Source: Arachis hypogaea
Lineage: Eukaryota > Streptophyta > Magnoliopsida > Fabales > Fabaceae
NCBI RefSeq assembly: GCF_003086295.3
Contig: NC_092051.1
Span: 72,355,772 to 72,419,771 of the forward strand
Length of the DNA stretch: 64,000 bases
Reading direction: 5' to 3'
Positions 36,043 through 46,621 of this stretch are shown here, piece by piece. The notes beneath the pieces are model-generated. The model was not told the DNA's origin. It saw only the letters and a list, made by a program, of their open reading frames with translations, and did no database searches. Positions within the stretch are counted from its first letter, which is position 1, and every line of letters begins with the position of its first letter. The position numbers and the translations under genes are program-made.

Positions 36043-36060
36043 GGTGGGGTGTCTCCCACC
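36043..36060 (-). promoter_or_regulatory. Post-ORF hairpin of B
   Basis: GGTGGG-GTGTCT-CCCACC, identical to the one in N (6737-6754), just after the acidic ORF. Confidence 0.65.
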
Positions 36061-36081
36061 TAGCACTTTTATTTATTGTCC

Positions 36082-36801
36082 TTAAGTTGGACTTATTGGG
36101 AGCTTCTTATCAAGGAGGCTTGTGCTTGAAGCTATCTTGAACATCCACCAATGCTTGAATCTCCAATAAGCTCCATTCTTCAAAGTTAATATCTTCAAGC
36201 CTTGATGGAGTTCCGCACAAACCATGAGCTCCCAAATTTGATTTTTCTTGTGCGATCCGGGATCCCACACTTTGCTTTGACACCCGTCCTTGAGTTGGTC
36301 ATCATTATTCCATCTGGGTGGCATGGCCTTGGAATTCTCAAAGAAGCTTCCAAACAACTTCCTAGACCCATGCAATTTGGTTCCACACCAACCATTGCTC
36401 TTGAATTTTGAGCTTGCAACCATCATGAGCTTAGAATGACGTTTCCAACCACTACTCAACTCTTTCTTACTCTTAACTCCACAAAGAGCTCTAAGTTGAT
36501 CATCATTTTCAATCAAACCATATTCAAGTGAGAAAGTAAAGCTTAGGGATAATAAGTTTACCCACTTGAATGTTTTGTAGGATGGTGACTTAGGAAGGGG
36601 TGGTCCCAATGATCTTGCAAGCTCCATTCCCTTGTGCTCTTCCTTGACCATCTCCACCTCTTCGCAAGCTTCCTCAATTTCAACCTTTCCCCTTTTATCA
36701 CTTGGCTTGGTGTTGTCTTCAAGAACTCCATCTTTCCCAATGGGAGGTGATTCAATTTTGGATAGAAATTCATTGATGAATGAATCCACCACTTGATCAA
36801 C
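36082..36801 (-). pseudogene. Acidic passenger ORF of B, C-terminal part
   Basis: Open for 236 codons from the insertion point of A. It carries YGLIENDDQLRALCGVKS and a C-terminal basic region with WDPGSHKKNQIWELM. Its N-terminal part lies beyond element A at 46622-47690; the two halves meet at the TCAAC target duplication. The C-terminus is longer than in N, where an early stop occurs, and is the best view of the end of this protein in the window. Confidence 0.8.
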
Positions 36802-38546
36802 TGATGAGCGGATAATTTATACGCTTTTTGACATTGTTTTTAGTATGTTTTTAGTAGGATCTAGTTACTTTTAGGGATGTTTTCATTAGTTTTTATGTTA
36901 AATTCACATTTCTGGACTTTACTATGAGTTTGTGTGTTTTTCTGTGATTTCAGGTATTTTCTGGCTGAAATTGAGGGACTTGAGCAAAAATCAGATTTAG
37001 AGGTTGAAGAAGGATTGCTGATGCTGTTGGATTCTGACCTCCCTGCACTCAAAGTGGATTTTCTGGTGCTACAGAACTCGAAATGGCGCGCTTCCAATTG
37101 CGTTGGAAAGTAGACATCCAGGGCTTTCCAGAAATATATAATAGTACATACTTTGGCCAAGAATAGACGACGTAAACTGACATTCAACGCCAGCTTTCTA
37201 CCCAAATCTGGCGTCTAGCGCCAGAAAAGGAGCCAAAACCAGAGTTGAACGCCCAAACTGGCACAAAAGCTGGCGTTCAACACCAAGAAGGACCTCTACA
37301 CGTGCAACACTTAAGCTCAGCCCAAACACACACCAAGTGGGCCCCGGAAGTGGATTTATGCATCAATTACTTATCTCTGTAAACCCTAGTAGCTAGTTTA
37401 TTATAAATAGGACCTTTTACTATTGTATTAGGTATCTTTGGTCTCAGTTTTAATCCATTGTTCATCTTAGGAGACTATTGATCACGTTTTAGGGGGCTGG
37501 CCATCTCGGCCATGCCTGGACCTTTCACTTATGTAATTTTAACGGTAGAGTTTCTACACTCCATAGATTAAGGTGTGGAGCTCTGCTGTTCCTCAAAGAT
37601 TAATGCAAAGTACTACTGTTTTCTATTCAATTCATCTTATTTCGCTTCTAAGATATCCATTCGCACCCAAAAACGTGATGAAGGTGATGATTATGTGTGA
37701 CGCTCATCACCATTCTCCCCTATGAACACGTGCCTGACAAACACTTCCGTTCTACATGAAATAAGCTAGAATGAATATCTCTTAGATCTCCTAACCAGAA
37801 TCTTCGTGGCGTAAGCTAGAATGATGGCGGCATTCAAGAGAATCCGGAAAGTCTAAACCTTGTATGTGGTATTCCGAGTAGGATTCAATGATTGAATGAC
37901 TGTGACGAGCTTCAAACTCGCGAGTGCTGGGCGTTAGTGACAGACGCAAAAGGAGGGTGAATCCTATTCCAGCATGATCGAGAACCGACAGATGATTAGC
38001 TGTGCTGTGACAGAGCATGTGAGCATATTTTTCACTGAGAGGAGGGGATGTAGCCACTGACAATGGTGATGCCCTTGCATAAAGCCAGCCATGGGAAGGA
38101 GTAAGACTGATTGGATGAAGATAGCAGGAAAGCAGAGATTCAGAGGAACAAACGCATCTCTATACGCTTATTTGAAATTCTCACCAATGAATTACATAAG
38201 TATCTCTATCTTTACTTTTTATTAATTAATATTCGAAAACTCCATTATCAATTCATATCTGCCTGACTGAGATTTGCAAGGTGACCATAGCTTGCTTCAT
38301 ACCAACAATCTCCGTGGGATTTGACCCTTACTCACGTAAGGTATTACTTGGACGACCCAGTGCACTTGCTGGTTAGTTGTATCGAAGTTGTGAACCATGG
38401 TATTGGCACCATGTTCTTGGCGCCATTGCCAGGGAAAAAAAGAGCCATGAATTTTACATAATCAAAGTGTAATCACGATTGCGCGTACCAAGTTGCTCAC
38501 GTTGCCAGGGATTGTTTGAGCCTGGACATCACAATTTCGTGCACCA
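36802..38546 (+). mobile_element. 5' LTR of A
   Basis: TGATGAGCGG...GTGCACCA. U3 box 37094-37160, palindromic words 37175-37290, AAACCCTAG at 37381 and TATAAATAG at 37402-37410, U5 box with TTACTCACGTAAGG near 38330. Two primer-site-like modules lie inside its end (38418-38435 and 38494-38511). Confidence 0.95.
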
Positions 38547-38552
38547 AGTTTT

Positions 38553-38570
38553 TGGCGCCGTTGCCGGGGA
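38553..38570 (+). promoter_or_regulatory. Primer-binding site of A
   Basis: TGGCGCCGTTGCCGGGGA is an exact match to the complement of the 3' end of plant tRNA-Asp. Confidence 0.92.
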
Positions 38571-40406
38571 TTGTTCGAGTTTGGACAACTAACGGTTCAT
38601 CTTGTTGCTCAGATTAGGTAATTTTCTTTTTTTTTGTTTTCAAAAATCTTTCAAAATTTTCTCATCTGTTTTCGAAAAAAAATGTTTTAAAAAATTTGAT
38701 TCAAAATTTTTAAGAATGAATTCTAGTGTTTCATGAAGCATGTGAAGCCTGGCTGGCTATAAAGCCATGTCTAATTCCTTTGGGAATGAGTATGTCAGGC
38801 GTGTCATGTCTGAATTACCTGCTGAAGCTTGGCTGGCCATTGGCCATGTCTAGTGTTTTGGACCGGAGCTTTCATTGAAAGCTTGGCTAGCTAGTGAGCC
38901 ATGTCTAATTCCTAGACTGAAGCTTTAGACTAAGAATGCAAGATTCCTGGAATTCATATTAAAGATTTTGGAATCCTTATTTTTTCTTTTTTTCAATTAA
39001 TTTTTCAAAAAATACAAAAAAAAAATTTATAAAATCATAAAAATCAAAAATATTTTTGTGTTCTTGTTTAAGTTTTGAGTCATATCATAAGTTTGGTGTC
39101 AATTGCATATGCATCTTACATTTTTCGAAAATATCATGCATTCATAGTGTTCTTCATGATCTTCAAGTTGTTCTGGGTAAGTCTTCTTGTTTGATCTTGA
39201 TGATTTTTTGTTTTGTGTCTTTTCATGTTTATCATATGCATTCTTGAATTCTTAGTGCGTAAGCATTAAAGAATTCTAAGTTTGGTGTCTTGCATGTTTT
39301 CTTTGCATTAAAAATTTTTCAAAATATGTTCTTGATGTTCATCATGACATTCATAGTGTTCTTCGTGTTCATCTTGACACTCATAGCATTCTTGCATGCA
39401 TCACATGTTTTGATCTAAAAATTTCATGCATTGTATCTTTTTAGTGTTTTTCTCTCTCATCATAAAAATTTCAAAAATAAAAAAAAATATCTTTCCCTTT
39501 TTCTCTCTCATCAAATTCGAAAATTTGAGTTGACTTTTTCAAAAATTTTTAAAATCAAGTTGTTTCTTATGAGTCAAATCAAATTTTCAATTTGAAAATC
39601 TTATCTTTTTCAAAATCTTTTTCAAAAATCAAATCTTTTTCAAAATTCTTAGTTATTTTCGAAATCCCAGAAATATTTTTCAAAAATCTTTTTCTTATTT
39701 TTATACCAAATTTTCGAAAATAACAATAACAATTAATGTTTTGATTCAAAAATTTGAAGTTTGTTACTTGCATGTTAAGAAAGATTCAAACTTTAAGTTC
39801 TAGAATCATATCTTGTGATTTCTTATGAATCAAGTCATTAATTGAGATTTTAAAAATCAAATCTTTTTTAAAACTACTTTCTAAAATATCTTCTTATCTT
39901 ACCTTTTTCAAAAAGTTGGTTTCAAAATATCTTTTCTAACCTCCTAACTTCTTATCTTTTCAAAATTTGTTTCAACTAACTAACTAACTTTTTGGTTGTT
40001 TCTTAACTTTTTCAAAACTACCTAACTAACTCTCTCTCTCTAATTTTCGAAAATATCTTCCCTCTTTTTCAAAAATTTCTTTTTAATTAACTAATTATTC
40101 TTATTTTTATTTTTTATTTTAAAAATTTTCGAAAAATACTAACATTTTTCAAAAACCATTTTCAAAAATCACTAACTCTTTTTCAAAAATTATTTTCGAA
40201 AATCCTCCCTCTCCCATCTTATTCTATTTATTTATTCATTTACTAACATCTCATCTCACATCTCTGCCATCCTCACAGTTGTGTTTCTTTCTTTACATCA
40301 CATTCTTTGTCCCCCCCTCTTCTTCTACTCACACAGGGATCCCTATACTGTGGTATAAAGGATCTCTATTATTATTATTATTTTTCTGTGCCTTCTTCTT
40401 TGTCAT
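38571..40406 (+). other. Long 5' leader of A
   Basis: About 1.8 kb without a gene. It contains three imperfect repeats (within 38743-38912), each able to fold as GGCTGGC...GCCA, two copies of AAGTTTGGTGTC (about 39099 and 39277), and a long TTTTTCAAAA-rich stretch to 40250. Position fits a packaging or dimerisation region. Confidence 0.7.
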
Positions 40407-42733
40407 ATGAGCAGGAGCAAGGGCAAGAACATTCTTGTTGAAGCAGATCCAGAACCTGAAAGGACTCTGAAGAGAAAATTAAGAGAAGCTAAAATACAAC
40501 AATCCAGAGATAACCTTTCAGAAATTTTCGAACAGGAAAAGGAGATGGCAGCCGAAAATAATAATAATGTAAGGAAGATGCTTGGTGACTTTATTGCACC
40601 TAATTCCAATTTACATGGAAGAAGCATCTCCATTCCTGCCATTGGAGCAACAAATTTGAGCTGAAACCTCAATTAGTTTCTCTAATGCAGCAGAACTGCA
40701 AGTTTCATGGACTTCCATCTGAAGATCCTTTTCAGTTCTTAACTGAATTCTTGTAGATATGTGATACTGTTAAGACTAATGGAGTAGATCCTGAAGTCTA
40801 CAGGCTCATGCTTTTCCCTTTTGCTGTAAGAGACAGAGCTAGATTATGGTTGGATTCTCAACCCAAAGACAGCCTAAACTCTTGGGATAAACTGGTCACA
40901 GCTTTCTTAGCCAAGTACTTTCCTCCTCAAAAGCTGAGCAAGCTTAGAGCTGATGTTCAAACCTTCAGACAGAAAGAAGGTGAATCCCTCTATGAAGCTT
41001 GGGAAAGATACAAACAGTTGACCAAAAAGTGTCCTTCTGACATGCTTTCAGAATGGACCATCCTGGATATATTCTATGATGGTTTATCTGAGCTATCAAA
41101 GATGTCACTGGACACTTCTGCAGGTGGATCGATTCACCTAAAGAAAACGCCTGCAGAAGCTCAAGAACTCATTGACATGGTTGCTAATAACCAGTTCATG
41201 TACACTTCTGAAAGGAATCCTGTGAGTAATGGGACGCCTATGAAGAAGGGAGTTCTTGAAGTTTATACTCTGAATGCCACATTGGCTCAGAATAAAATAT
41301 TGACTCAGCAAGTCAATATGATCTCTCAGAGTCTGCATGGAATGCAAGCTGCATCCAACAGTACTCAAGAGGCTTCTTATGCAGAAGAAGCTTATGATCC
41401 TGAGAACCCTGCAATAGCAGAGGTAAATTACTTAGGTGAACCTTATGGAAACACCTATAACTCATCATGGAGAAATCATCCAAATTTCTCATGGAAGGAT
41501 CGAAAGCCTCAACAAGGCTTTAATAATGGTGGAAGAAACAGGTTTAACAATAATAAACCTTTTCCATCATCCACTCAACAACAGACAGAGAACTCTGAAC
41601 AAAACACTTCTAATTTGGCAAACTTAGTCTCTGATCTGTCTAAGGCCACTGTAGGTTTCATGAATGAAACAAGATCTTCCATTAGAAATTTGGAAGCACA
41701 AGTGGGCCAGCTGAGTAAAAGGATCACTGAAATCCCTCCCAGTACTCTCCCAAGCAATACAGAAGAGAACCCAAAAGGAGAGTGCAAGGCCATTGACATA
41801 AGCACCATGGCCGAACCTACAAGGGGAGTGGAGGACGTGAATCCCAAGGAGGAAGACCTCCTGGGACGTCCAGTGATCAATAAGGAGCTTCCCTCTGAGG
41901 AACAAAAGGACTCTGAGGCTCATCTAGAGACCATAGAGATTCCATTGAACCTCCTTATGCCCTTCATGAGCTCTGATGAGTATTCCTCTTCTGAAGAAAA
42001 TGAGGATGTTACTGAAGAGCAAACTGCCAAGTTTCTTGGTGCAATCATGAAGCTGAATGCCAAATTATTTGGCATTGATACTTGGGAAGTTGAACCTCCC
42101 TTGTTCATCAATGAACTAAGCGATCTGGATCAACTGACATTGCCTCAGAAGAGACAGGATCCTGGAAAGTTCATAATGCCCTGTACCATAGGCACCATGA
42201 TCTTTAAGGCTCTATGTGACCTTGGTTCAGGAATAAACCTCATGCCCCTCTCTGTAATAGAGAAACTGGGAATCTATGGGGTGCAAGCTACTAAAATCTC
42301 ATTAGAGATGGCAGACAGTTCAAGAAAACAGGCTTATGGACAAGTAGAGGACGTGTTAGTAAAGGTTGAAGGCCTTTACATCCCTGCTGATTTCATAGTC
42401 CTGGATACTGGAAAGGAAGAGGATGAATCCATCATCCTAGGAAGACCTTTCCTGGCCACAGCAAGAGCTGTGATTGATGTTGACAGAGGTGAACTAGTCC
42501 TTCAATGGAATAAGGACTCCCTTGTGTTTAAAACTCAAGGATCTCCCTCTGCAACCATGGAGAGGAAGCATGAAAAGCTTCTCTCAAAGCAGAGTCAACC
42601 CAAGCCCCCACAGTCAAACTCTAAGTTTGGTGTTGGGAGGCCACAACCAAACTCTAAGTTTGGTGTTGAACTCCCATATCCAAACTCTAAGTTTGGTGTT
42701 GGAGAGTCTCAACAATGCTCTAAACATCTGTGA
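40407..42733 (+). pseudogene. gag: Gag-protease polyprotein of element A
   Basis: Starts at ATG 40407 (MSRSKGKNILVE). A one-base frameshift near 40655 and a TAG at 40754 (CAG-to-TAG) separate the first 85 codons from the long frame 40808-42733. The latter has the retrotransposon gag domain (RDRARLWLDSQPKDSLNSW, then ADVQTFRQKEGESLYEAWER), a basic Asn/Arg-rich region without a CCHC zinc knuckle, as in Athila gag, an acidic linker, and an aspartic-protease domain with CDLGSGINLMPLS and IILGRPFLATA. It ends with three 11-residue repeats built on NSKFGV (DNA 42612-42710, period 33 bp) and TGA at 42731. No RT follows, unlike in Q. Confidence 0.93.
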
Positions 42734-42782
42734 GGCTCCATGAGAGCCCACTGTCAAGCTATTGACATTAAAGAAGCGCTTG

Positions 42783-42798
42783 TTGGGAGGCAACCCAA
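42783..42798 (+). promoter_or_regulatory. Post-gag hairpin of A
   Basis: TTGGG-AGGCAA-CCCAA about 50 bases after the gag-protease stop, preceded by AAGAAGCGCTTG. Confidence 0.68.
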
Positions 42799-42939
42799 TG
42801 TTTACTTATCTAACTCTATTATTCTTGTTTTTCATGTTTTCTTAGGTTTATGATCATATGGAGTCACAAAATAAATATAAAAATTGAAAACGGAGTCAAA
42901 AACAGCAGAAGAAAAATCACACCCTGGAGGAAGCATCTG

Positions 42940-43085
42940 CCTGGCGTTCAACGCCAGAACAGAGCATGGTTCTGGCACTGAACGCCCAAAATGGGCAGCA
43001 TTCTGGCGCTGAATGCCCAGAACAAGCATGGTTCTGGCGTTCAACGCCAGAAATGGCAACAAATGGGCGTTGAACGCCCAGAGTT
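42940..43085. repeat. GGCGTTCAACGCC-type word cluster (spacer of A)
   Basis: Six near-palindromic words such as TGGCGTTCAACGCCAGAA and GGGCGTTGAACGCCC within 150 bp, same vocabulary as the LTRs of this element. Confidence 0.82.
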
Positions 43086-43321
43086 GTGTGCAAGGGCATT
43101 CTGCATGCCTAAATTGGTGCAGGGATGTAAATGCCTTGACACCTCAAGATCTGTGCACACCACAGGATCATCTCAGGATCTGTGAATCCCACAGGATCTC
43201 CACCCACCTCACCCTCCCTCTCTCCATTCATGATCATCCCTTCTGTTCTCCATTCACCACTCACATCCATACACACCTCCCTCCATCTCCCCCATATCTT
43301 CTTCTTCTATTCCTTCTTCTT

Positions 43322-43356
43322 TTGCTCAAGGGCGAGCAACATTCTAAGTTTGGTGT
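43322..43356 (+). promoter_or_regulatory. Hairpin and AAGTTTGGTGT motif before the env remnant of A
   Basis: TTGCTC-AAGGGC-GAGCAA (43322-43339) is followed by ATTCTAAGTTTGGTGT. It lies behind a CT-rich stretch (43190-43320), as in Q at 14714-14749. Confidence 0.55.
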
Positions 43357-43396
43357 GGTAAAAGCATAGCTTTTTTGTTTTTTTTCATAACCATTG

Positions 43397-43709
43397 ATGG
43401 CACCTAAGGCCAGAGAAACCTCTAGAAAGAGGAAAGGGAAGACAAAAGCTTCCATCAAGGGTCTATAGCTCAGTGGTAGAACATTTGACTGCAAATCAAG
43501 AGATCCCTGAGATACCTTAGGGGATACATTTTCTTCCACACAACTATTGGAAGCAACTAAGGGTGGAACATCAAGAACACTCCATCATCCTTCATGAAAT
43601 AAGAGAAGATCAAAAAGCAATGAGGGAGGAGCAACAAAGACAAGGAAGAGACATAGAAGAGCTCAAGGACATCATTGGTTCCTCAAGAAGGAAATGCCAC
43701 CATCACTAA
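43397..43709 (+). pseudogene. Internally deleted env-position gene of A
   Basis: The start ATG 43397 gives a basic N-terminus (MAPKARETSRKRKGKTKAS) like that of Q. A tRNA-like sequence then interrupts it at 43459. After it, another frame holds the C-terminal part, ending with a coiled-coil-like stretch (REDQKAMREEQQRQGRD) and TAA at 43707. The central conserved domain seen in Q, N and R is missing. It cannot make the original protein. Confidence 0.7.
43459..43509 (+). pseudogene. tRNA-Cys (GCA) 5' fragment, decayed
   Basis: Fifty-one bases match the 5' two thirds of a plant cytosolic tRNA-Cys: acceptor start GGGTCTA, D-arm TAGCTCAGTGGTAGAAC (a good A box), anticodon arm TTTGACTGCAAATCAA with anticodon GCA, then AGAGATCCCTG. 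The T-arm (B box) and 3' acceptor strand are absent. Compared with the tRNA-Cys I remember, the few differences are all C-to-T or G-to-A. It lies at the deletion junction of the env remnant. Not expected to be functional. Confidence 0.8.
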
Positions 43710-44871
43710 GGTGGATTCATTCCTTGCTCTTATTTCTTCTGTTTTACGTTTTCTATGTTATGTGCTTATCTATGTTTGTGTTTTCATTACATGATCATTA
43801 GTAGTTAGTAACTTTGTCTTAAAGTTATGAATGTCCTATGAATCCATCACCTCTCTTAAATAAAAACTGTTTTAATTCAAAAGAACAAGAAGTACATGAG
43901 TTTCAAATTTATCCTTGAACTTAGCTTAATTATATTGATGTGGTGACAATGCTTCTTGTTTTCTGAATGTATGCTTGAACAGTGCATATGTCTTTTGAAG
44001 TTGTTGTTTAAGAATGTTAAATATGTTGGCTCTTGAAAGAATGATGACTAGGAGACATGTTATTTGATAATCTGAAAAATCATAAAAATGATTCTTGAAG
44101 CAAGAAAAAGCAGCAAAGAACAAAGCTTGCAGAAAAAAAAATAAAATAAAATAAAATAATAGGCGAAAAAAATATAGAAAGAAAAAGAAAAAGCAAGCAG
44201 AAAAAGCCAAAGCTCTTAAAACCAAGAGGCAAGAGCAAAAAGCCAATAACCCTTAAAACCAAAAGGCAAGGGAAATAAAAAGGATCCCAAGGCTTTGAGC
44301 ATCAGTGGATAGGAGGGCCTAAAGGAATAAAATCCTGGTCTAAGCGGCTAAACCAAGCTGTCCCTAACCATGTGCTTGTGGCGTGTAGGTGTCAAGTGAA
44401 AACGTGAGACTGAGCGGTTAAAGTCAAGGTCCAAAGCAAAAAAAAGAGTGTGCTTAAGAACCCTGGACACCTCTAATTGGTGACTTTAGCAAAGCTGAGT
44501 CACAATCTGAAAAGGTTCACCCAATTATGTGTCTGTGGCATTTATGTATCCGGTGGTAATACTGGAAAACAAAGTGCTTAGGGCCATGGCCAAGACTCAT
44601 AAAAAAGCTGTGTTCAAGAATTATCATACTGAACTAGGAGAATCAATAACACTATTCGAAATCTAAAGTTCCTATAGATGCCAATCATTCTGAACCTCAA
44701 TGGATAAAGTGAGATGCCAAAACTATTCAAGAGGCAAAAAGCTATAAGTCCCGCTCATATGATTGAAGCTATGTTTCATTGATAGTTTGGAATTTATAGT
44801 ATATTCTCTTCTTTTTATCCTATTTGATTTTCCGTTGCTTGGGGACAAGCAACAATTTAAGTTTGGTGTTG
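43710..44871 (+). other. 3' untranslated region, hairpin and plus-strand primer region of A
   Basis: AT-rich, no gene. It matches 15950-16473 plus 18195-18716 of Q. The hairpin GTTGCTTG-GGGA-CAAGCAAC lies at 44834-44853, followed by AATTTAAGTTTGGTGTTG and the LTR. Confidence 0.75.
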
Positions 44872-46616
44872 TGATGAGTGGATAATTTATACGCTTTTTG
44901 ACATTGTTTTTAGTATGTTTTTAGTAGGATCTAGTTACTTTTGGGGATGTTTTCATTAGTTTTTATGTTAAATTCACATTTCTGGACTTTACTATGAGTT
45001 TGTGTGTTTTTCTGTGATTTCAGGTATTTTCTGGCTGAAATTGAGGGACTTGAGCAAAAATCAGATTTAGAGGTTGAAGAAGGACTGCTGATGCTGTTGG
45101 ATTCTGACCTCCCTGCACTCAAAGTGGATTTTCTGGAGCTACAGAACTCGAAATGGCGCGCTTCCAATTGCGTTGGAAAGTAGACATCCAGGGATTTCCA
45201 GCAATATATAATAGTCCATACTTTGGTCAAGAATAGACAACGTAAACTGACATTCAACGCCAGCTTTCTACCCAAATCTGGCGTCCAGCGCCAGAAAAGG
45301 AGCCAAAACCAGAGTTGAACGCCCAAACTGGCACAAAAGCTGGCGTTCAATACCAAGAAGGACCTCTACATGTGCAACACTTAAGCTCAGCCCAAACACA
45401 CACCAAGTGAGCCCCGTAAGTGGATTTATGCATCAATTACTTATCTCTGTAAACCCTAGTAGCTAGTTTATTATAAATAGGACCTTTTACTATTGTATTA
45501 GGTATCTTTGGTCTCAGTTTTAATCCATTGTTCATCTTAGGAGACTATTGATCACGTTTTAGGGGGTTGGCCATCTCGGCCATGCCTGGACCTTTCACTT
45601 ATGTAATTTTAACGGTAGAGTTTCTACACTCCATAGATTAAGGTGTGGAGCTCTGCTGTTCCTCAAAGATTAATGCAAAGTACTACTGTTTTCTTTTCAA
45701 TTCATCTTATTTCGCTTCTAAGATATCCATTCGCACCCAAGAACGTGATGAAGGTGATAATTATGTGTGACGCTCATCACCATTCTCCCCTATGAACACG
45801 TGCCTGACAAACACTTCCGTTCTACATGAAATAAGCTAGAATGAATATCTCTTAGATCTCCTAACCAGAATCTTCGTGGCGTAAGCTAGAATGATGGCGG
45901 CATTCAAGAGAATCCGAAAAGTCTAAACCTTGTCTGTGGTATTCCGAGTAGGATTCAATGATTGAATGACTGTGACGAGCTTCAAACTCACGAGTGCTGG
46001 GCGTTAGTGACAGACGCAAAAGGAGGGTGAATCCTATTCCAGCATGATCGAGAACCGACAGATGATTAGCCGTGCTGTGACAGAGCATGTGAGCATATTT
46101 TTCACTGAGAGGAGGGGATGTAGCCACTGACAACGGTGATGCCCTTGCATAAAGCCAGCCATGGGAAGGAGTAAGACTGATTGGATGAAGATAGTAGGAA
46201 AGCAGAGATTCAGAGGAACAAACGCATCTCTATACGCTTATCTGAAATTCTCACCAATGAATTACATAAGTATCTCTATCTTTACTTTTTATTAATTAAT
46301 ATTCGAAAACTCCATTATCAATTCATATCTGCCTGACTGAGATTTGCAAGGTGACCATAGCTTGCTTCATACCAACAATCTCCGTGGGATTCGACCCTTA
46401 CTCACGTAAGGTATTACTTGGACGACCCAGTGCACTTGCTGGTTAGTTGTATCGAAGTTGTGAACCATGGTATTGGCACCATGTTCTTGGCGCCATTGCC
46501 AGGGAAAAAAAGAGCCATGAATTTTACATAATCAAAGTGTAATCACGATTGCGCGTACCAAGTTGCTCACGTTGCTAGGGATTGTTTGAGCCTGGACATC
46601 ACAATTTCGTGCACCA
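44872..46616 (+). mobile_element. 3' LTR of A
   Basis: 1745 bp, TGATGAGTGG...GTGCACCA, same structure as the 5' LTR (TATA 45472-45480, AAACCCTAG 45451, words 45245-45355). Confidence 0.95.
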
Positions 46617-46621
46617 TCAAC

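Larger units (their letters stand above)
36802..46616 (+). mobile_element. Complete LTR element A (gag-protease only); target duplication TCAAC
   Basis: 9815 bp with two LTRs of exactly 1745 bp (36802-38546, 44872-46616) and TCAAC at 36797-36801 and 46617-46621. It encodes gag and protease, but reverse transcriptase, RNase H and integrase are absent, so it must use enzymes from relatives such as Q. It is inserted in the acidic ORF of B. By eye the LTRs differ at roughly 25-30 sites (about 1.5 percent), mostly transitions. Confidence 0.97.

Noticed and set aside
43459..43509. Functional tRNA-Cys gene
   Set aside because: T-arm, B box and 3' acceptor strand are missing.
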